Assembly: GCA_009792885.1 (NCBI GenBank) | Contig: WMCF01000021.1 | Location: 4,189,690-4,253,689 of the forward strand | DNA: 64,000 bases | Reading direction: 5' to 3' | Origin: Eremophila alpestris peregrina | Taxonomy: Eukaryota; Chordata; Aves; Passeriformes; Alaudidae | Shown: positions 60,211 through 64,000 of the stretch, in pieces | How the letters are laid out: every line of letters begins with the position of its first letter | How positions within the stretch are numbered: the first letter of the stretch is position 1 | The notes under the pieces: generated by a model | Database searches by the model: none | What the model saw: only the letters and a program-made list of their open reading frames with translations | What the model was told of the DNA's origin: nothing | Translations under genes and position numbers: made by a program

Positions 60211-62482
60211 AAATTATCTAAAGCAATGAGAGAATTTTGACAACATAACCACATAATTATAAATATAAGAGGAGCAATTCCATCACTTGGTGACTGAACA
60301 CAATCCTTTAGTTTGTTGTTTACAGCCTGGTCTGTTTGGCCAGTGCCTGTCTGGACAAAAGTCACCACTCTTGCCAAAAGATGTCCAAAACTTAGATAAT
60401 ATATCATTGGAGAAACCATGTCAAATTGATAGACTGACACAGTTGTAACTGTTTTGACAAGTTGAAAAAGAGCAATAAAATAAAGAACTTATCTGAATGT
60501 GTATAAAGAAACAGCTTGTCAACAAAGTGGCATTTCACAGATTCTCATCTTCTCAAGAAATTGATGACACAGTCATGATGAAATGTCAATAGAAATATTG
60601 GCAGATCAGAGCTCGGTGAGCAGGCAAGGAATGATATCCATGTTAACCAACATTAATTCTCCAGAAATCCAGTTTTCCCTTTCATCTACCATTGGAGGGA
60701 CTAAAATAAAGATTTTATTAATGAATAAAATGTTATCTGGGAAGCTAAGCAAAAAAAAAAAATTCATGTCTCTAAAACATACATACTGATTTGAAAGTTT
60801 GGGCAAAGCAGCATCTGCACAGAAGTTATATAAATTGGTCTCCAATTTCTGCACAGATAAGACCTTAGATTATGAAAAAAAAAAAAAAAAAGAAGTCAGG
60901 AGATAAGGAGTACATAAATTCTAAAAGCTTGTCTTTCAAAAACTGATGGCAATCTCTTGCATTATCTAATATAGATTTCCTGTTTCATTTAAATGTTAAT
61001 ATATACACAAAAATCAGGATTACAGGGGCCACAGGAGGCCCCAGTGGTTAATTATGACAGCAAGCAACGTCCTTTTTTCACACAGGCAGCCCTTTGGGCA
61101 ACAGGAAGAAGACAAGTTACTGTTGCTCAAAGAACTTGTAATGGGTTTCATATTGCTACATTACTGGGGAGGGTTCTAGAAAAAACCCTGTGGTTAAAAA
61201 TGCACCCTGGGAATACCATGGGAATATTCTTTGTGGTCAGCTGGGCTAGCATGGAAACAGTCCCTGTTTCCTATTTGCTACCTTTTGAGCATTATGCTGG
61301 AATGACAAATTAGTGCAGGCCCTGAGCTCATTAATGCTGGCTTTTCATTCAGGGGCAAGAGAAAACTCATCAAGAGTGCTTTTCCCCACAGAAGATCATG
61401 AAATGCTTCCCATCTAACTCCTGGTCTAATTTTCACTCATCTCTATTTATATAAGGTCAGAAGCAAAGGAGGTCAGAAGTACTGAGTGGAACACACTACT
61501 GTGAGTTTGGATTTTGTTTGGTTTCTGTTGATTTTCTGATCACTGCACCACAAATGTAGTGATTAGCAATAATGTTTTAGGAACTTGCTTTGGTGAGACC
61601 TGACAGCCAGCCTACCTCTTTAGGGGTTCTTCTGGAAGAGATGGCTGAATGTTTCAACAAAATTAAAATCCTCTTAAAATTGCATAAGATTTTTTTCTGT
61701 GAAGGCTTGGTTTGGTCAGGGACTTCTGCTTTCCTGTCACAGGGCCACTGATTAATATGAAATAAACTCCATCTATAACCACACCTGTTTTTTCTGTCTA
61801 GCAAAGGTGGCAAGTGGCTGTATGAAGAACACTGCAAGGCTCTGGCAGACAGCACTTCATGGAACTTTCATGACTGCATTTACTTTTAATTGATCCGTGC
61901 CCCTTAAGGAGTGTTTTAAATCAATGTCAACCATAAAGGGGTACTAAACTGTACAAGATCCCTTTTTGGTTGCAGTTAAAGATAACTTATTTATGAGGAC
62001 ATGAATAAAACTCTAAGTGTGTGAATGTAAACATGTCCGAAACTTTCAGAACTCTTTTCCTTTATTTCACAGATTGGTAAATGCCAAACATGGTTTTTTT
62101 TTCCTTTTTCCATCATGAAAAATTCAACAAGGGCCCTTTGAATGTTTTCTCTCCCCTTGTGTTTTACTCCATCCCTGTATTAACTGGATACGACATTGGA
62201 AGTTCTGTTATCCAATGAGAAAATCAAAGCAAGTAGAATAAAGGCTCTTCCAAAATTGGCAGTGTTCTGGCATTCACCCAGAACTTTCATGTTATGGAAA
62301 CAAGCCTTTGACAAGCTCAGACACGTGTGAGTCTCACCAGAAATGAGCAAGTCTTCTCAGTCCCTGAGTGCCAGCATGGACAGTACTCCTGAAAGCAATT
62401 GTTTCAGAAGAGCTATTCCTTAGTAGCTTCATTTACAAATGTTTTTAATTCAGTTGCACAGTATACCCAGACAAACAGCTGG

Positions 62483-62503
62483 GGGAGTGACTGCATCACT
62501 CCC
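62483..62503. repeat. 8-bp inverted repeat
   Basis: GGGAGTGA and TCACTCCC flank a 5-base loop (CTGCA). Confidence 0.8.
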
Positions 62504-63704
62504 TCAACCACACTCCTTTTTTTTTGGGATAGCCCTCTGAAACATTTTTCACAGCCTGAAGTACCTCCCTAGTACCAAACAAGAGGTTTGTTCTTATTAC
62601 AGAAGAGAAACAAGTAGTCCAAAATCCTGCCCAAAGCTGCCATGGTTGCTGCATGTAGGTGGTTACATGGCATTAATTTCTCAGCAAAGAGAAGAGAACA
62701 CAGGGAGGAATCAGTGAAGTTGCCCTATTTGGTTTCTCAGAGGAGTCTCACACTGCCCAAGTATTGCTGACATAGAACTGATGAATGCACAGCAGTGAAG
62801 TACAGAATGAGAGTGTCACTTGATCTTTATATATTACACTTTTCCTTTAAGATCCTCACAGAAATTAGGAGTGAGTCAGTATGGGAGACCGAAATCTCAC
62901 CAAAATCAATACAAAAGAAATTAAAGATGGTGAATTAACTATAAAGACTATTAGTGCTCATGAGTTATATTCAAGGTAAAAGATTACACTGAAACAATAA
63001 TTAAAGGGATAAACAAAGACAGCTCACTACCTTACTTAATTTTCCCTTTTTTGGATTAAATGTTATACTTTGAGAAGTTTGGTGGTTTCTTTGCAGTCAC
63101 AGCACAAGTTCTATAACCCACCCAGAACTAGAATTTTTATTCTGTAGAAAACTTCAAAGTTCCACACATTAAATATATGGCATATCATTCCACTGGCATG
63201 AAACAACTTTTCCCCTGAAAATGTAGCAGAGAATAAACAATTCAGAAACAACATATTCCTCAAACCTGAGTTTAACATGAATCTTGTGGAAGGTTTATAA
63301 TTGCACCTGCTCAGAATCCAAACTCAATTGTGATGCCTTTAAAATTTCCATTCTGTACTTGGCAGTGCAGCTCCATGTGCCTGGAGATTTTTCCAGCACT
63401 GTCCTCTGAAGGGTGAACCCCACTGAAGAGGCAGCCTGTGGAGGAAAGTTCATGTCACCACAGTGCTTGTCTGGCTGTGCAAGGGATGGTGCTCAGGGCC
63501 CTGCTGTGCTTACAGCAGCAGCAGAGCCAAAAAATCCTACTGTGCTTGCAAAAATAACTGGCTTATTTTTGAGCCAGAGATGGTCCTTTTATGTCCTGAC
63601 TCAAAATACAACAAATCTTTATAATACTTCGTTGCTGTTGTTTCTACCTTTTATTTTTTTTTTTAAATTTTTTTCCAATAACAGAAGTTTTTGTAAACTA
63701 TTCA

Positions 63705-63835
63705 GAAGAATGATACCAGGTCTGGCCCCAGCCCAGCAAAGCACATGTTTAACCTTCTGCATGTCACTACTTTCTGAAATCAATGGGACTGCTTGCAGCC
63801 TGAGAGTAAATCATGTGCTTCAGTGCTCCACCACA
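63705..63835. repeat. ancient palindromic interspersed repeat relic
   Basis: CAGCAAAGCACATGTTTAAC on the left, ATCAATGGGACTGCTTGC in the middle and AAATCATGTGCTTCAGTGCT on the right form an imperfect inverted repeat. Its parts match an old repeat common in reptile and bird DNA (AGCACATGCTTAA ... TCAATGGGACT ... TTAAGCATGTGCTTAAGTGCT). I do not assign a family name. It explains much of the 162-codon plus frame starting near 63413, which opens at GTG. Confidence 0.5.
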
Positions 63836-64000
63836 ATGAGACCTTTACAATTGTTTTCTTCTGTACAGATAATTCTAGGAACCCTCACAGAGCCTCAATG
63901 ACTTTCACAGATGATGAAGAATCTCTGCTATAGGTAGGAGGAAACCTTGCTAAGCACCTCTTTTTACAGCTTTATATCCTTATGTCCCATTTCTTTGTCA
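63836..64000. other. window right edge, nothing recognised
   Basis: AT-rich DNA with no repeat, motif cluster or frame of note. Confidence 0.5.

Larger units (their letters stand above)
58641..63704. other. AT-rich gene desert, segment 13
   Basis: No gene is supported; frames reach about 106 codons. It contains a 9-bp TTCTAATAT-type duplication at about 58889-58916, a (TTTA)n run at 60188-60210, poly(A) near 60875-60891 and an 8-bp-arm hairpin at 62483-62503. Confidence 0.55.

Noticed and set aside
63413..63901. 162-codon open frame near the right edge
   Set aside because: It starts at GTG, crosses a T-rich run giving poly-Phe, and overlaps an old interspersed repeat.

Overview
This window reads as non-coding vertebrate DNA, most likely from a bird. 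The clues are an AT-rich background, few recognisable interspersed repeats, a CR1-like LINE 3' end near 14.25-14.30 kb (a near-diagnostic retroposon class in birds and other reptiles), a few worn MIR/L2-like and other old amniote-type repeats, and long intergenic stretches. I could not recognise any protein-coding exon, rRNA or tRNA. The long open frames are short for the window size, match no family I know, and several begin at TTG or GTG, so I treat them as chance frames.

Region 1 (about 2.5-8.9 kb) is the functional-looking part. Four CpG-island blocks (about 2.59-3.26, 3.42-3.93, 4.82-5.76 and 7.66-7.87 kb) alternate with AT-rich stretches dense in homeodomain, POU, SOX and CCAAT-type motifs (4.40-4.68, 7.19-7.64, 7.96-8.27 and 8.40-8.84 kb). 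Good splice-donor sequences point outward: one on the plus strand after 4145, and donors on the minus strand after 3344 and 2974 (with a second donor 9 nt further on, after 2965). This fits a divergent CpG-island promoter making spliced, probably non-coding or 5'-UTR, first exons in both directions. Such islands with embedded homeodomain sites are typical of developmental transcription-factor loci. I cannot name the locus from sequence alone.

Region 2 (about 8.9-64 kb) is an AT-rich gene desert. It holds several stretches that look like conserved regulatory elements because of clustered motifs (27.23-27.48, 35.88-36.08, 43.56-43.96, 58.33-58.64 kb), one weak internal-exon candidate (36688-36863), repeat relics, and simple repeats.

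Region 3 is an anomalous GC-rich patch at about 23.64-24.74 kb. It contains a TATA-box-like site at 23960 and then a 24-unit minisatellite (24201-24744) with 24/19-bp units and a 115-bp higher-order period. Just to its left is a minus-strand poly(A)-signal-plus-A-tail arrangement (23398-23461) that looks like the end of a reverse-transcribed insertion. A long GGAA microsatellite at 55195-55671 is interrupted by a 295-base run of N, so its true length is unknown.

No new protein system is visible. The most interesting content is the divergent island cluster, the quadruplex-prone arrays in it, the minisatellite, and the candidate enhancers.
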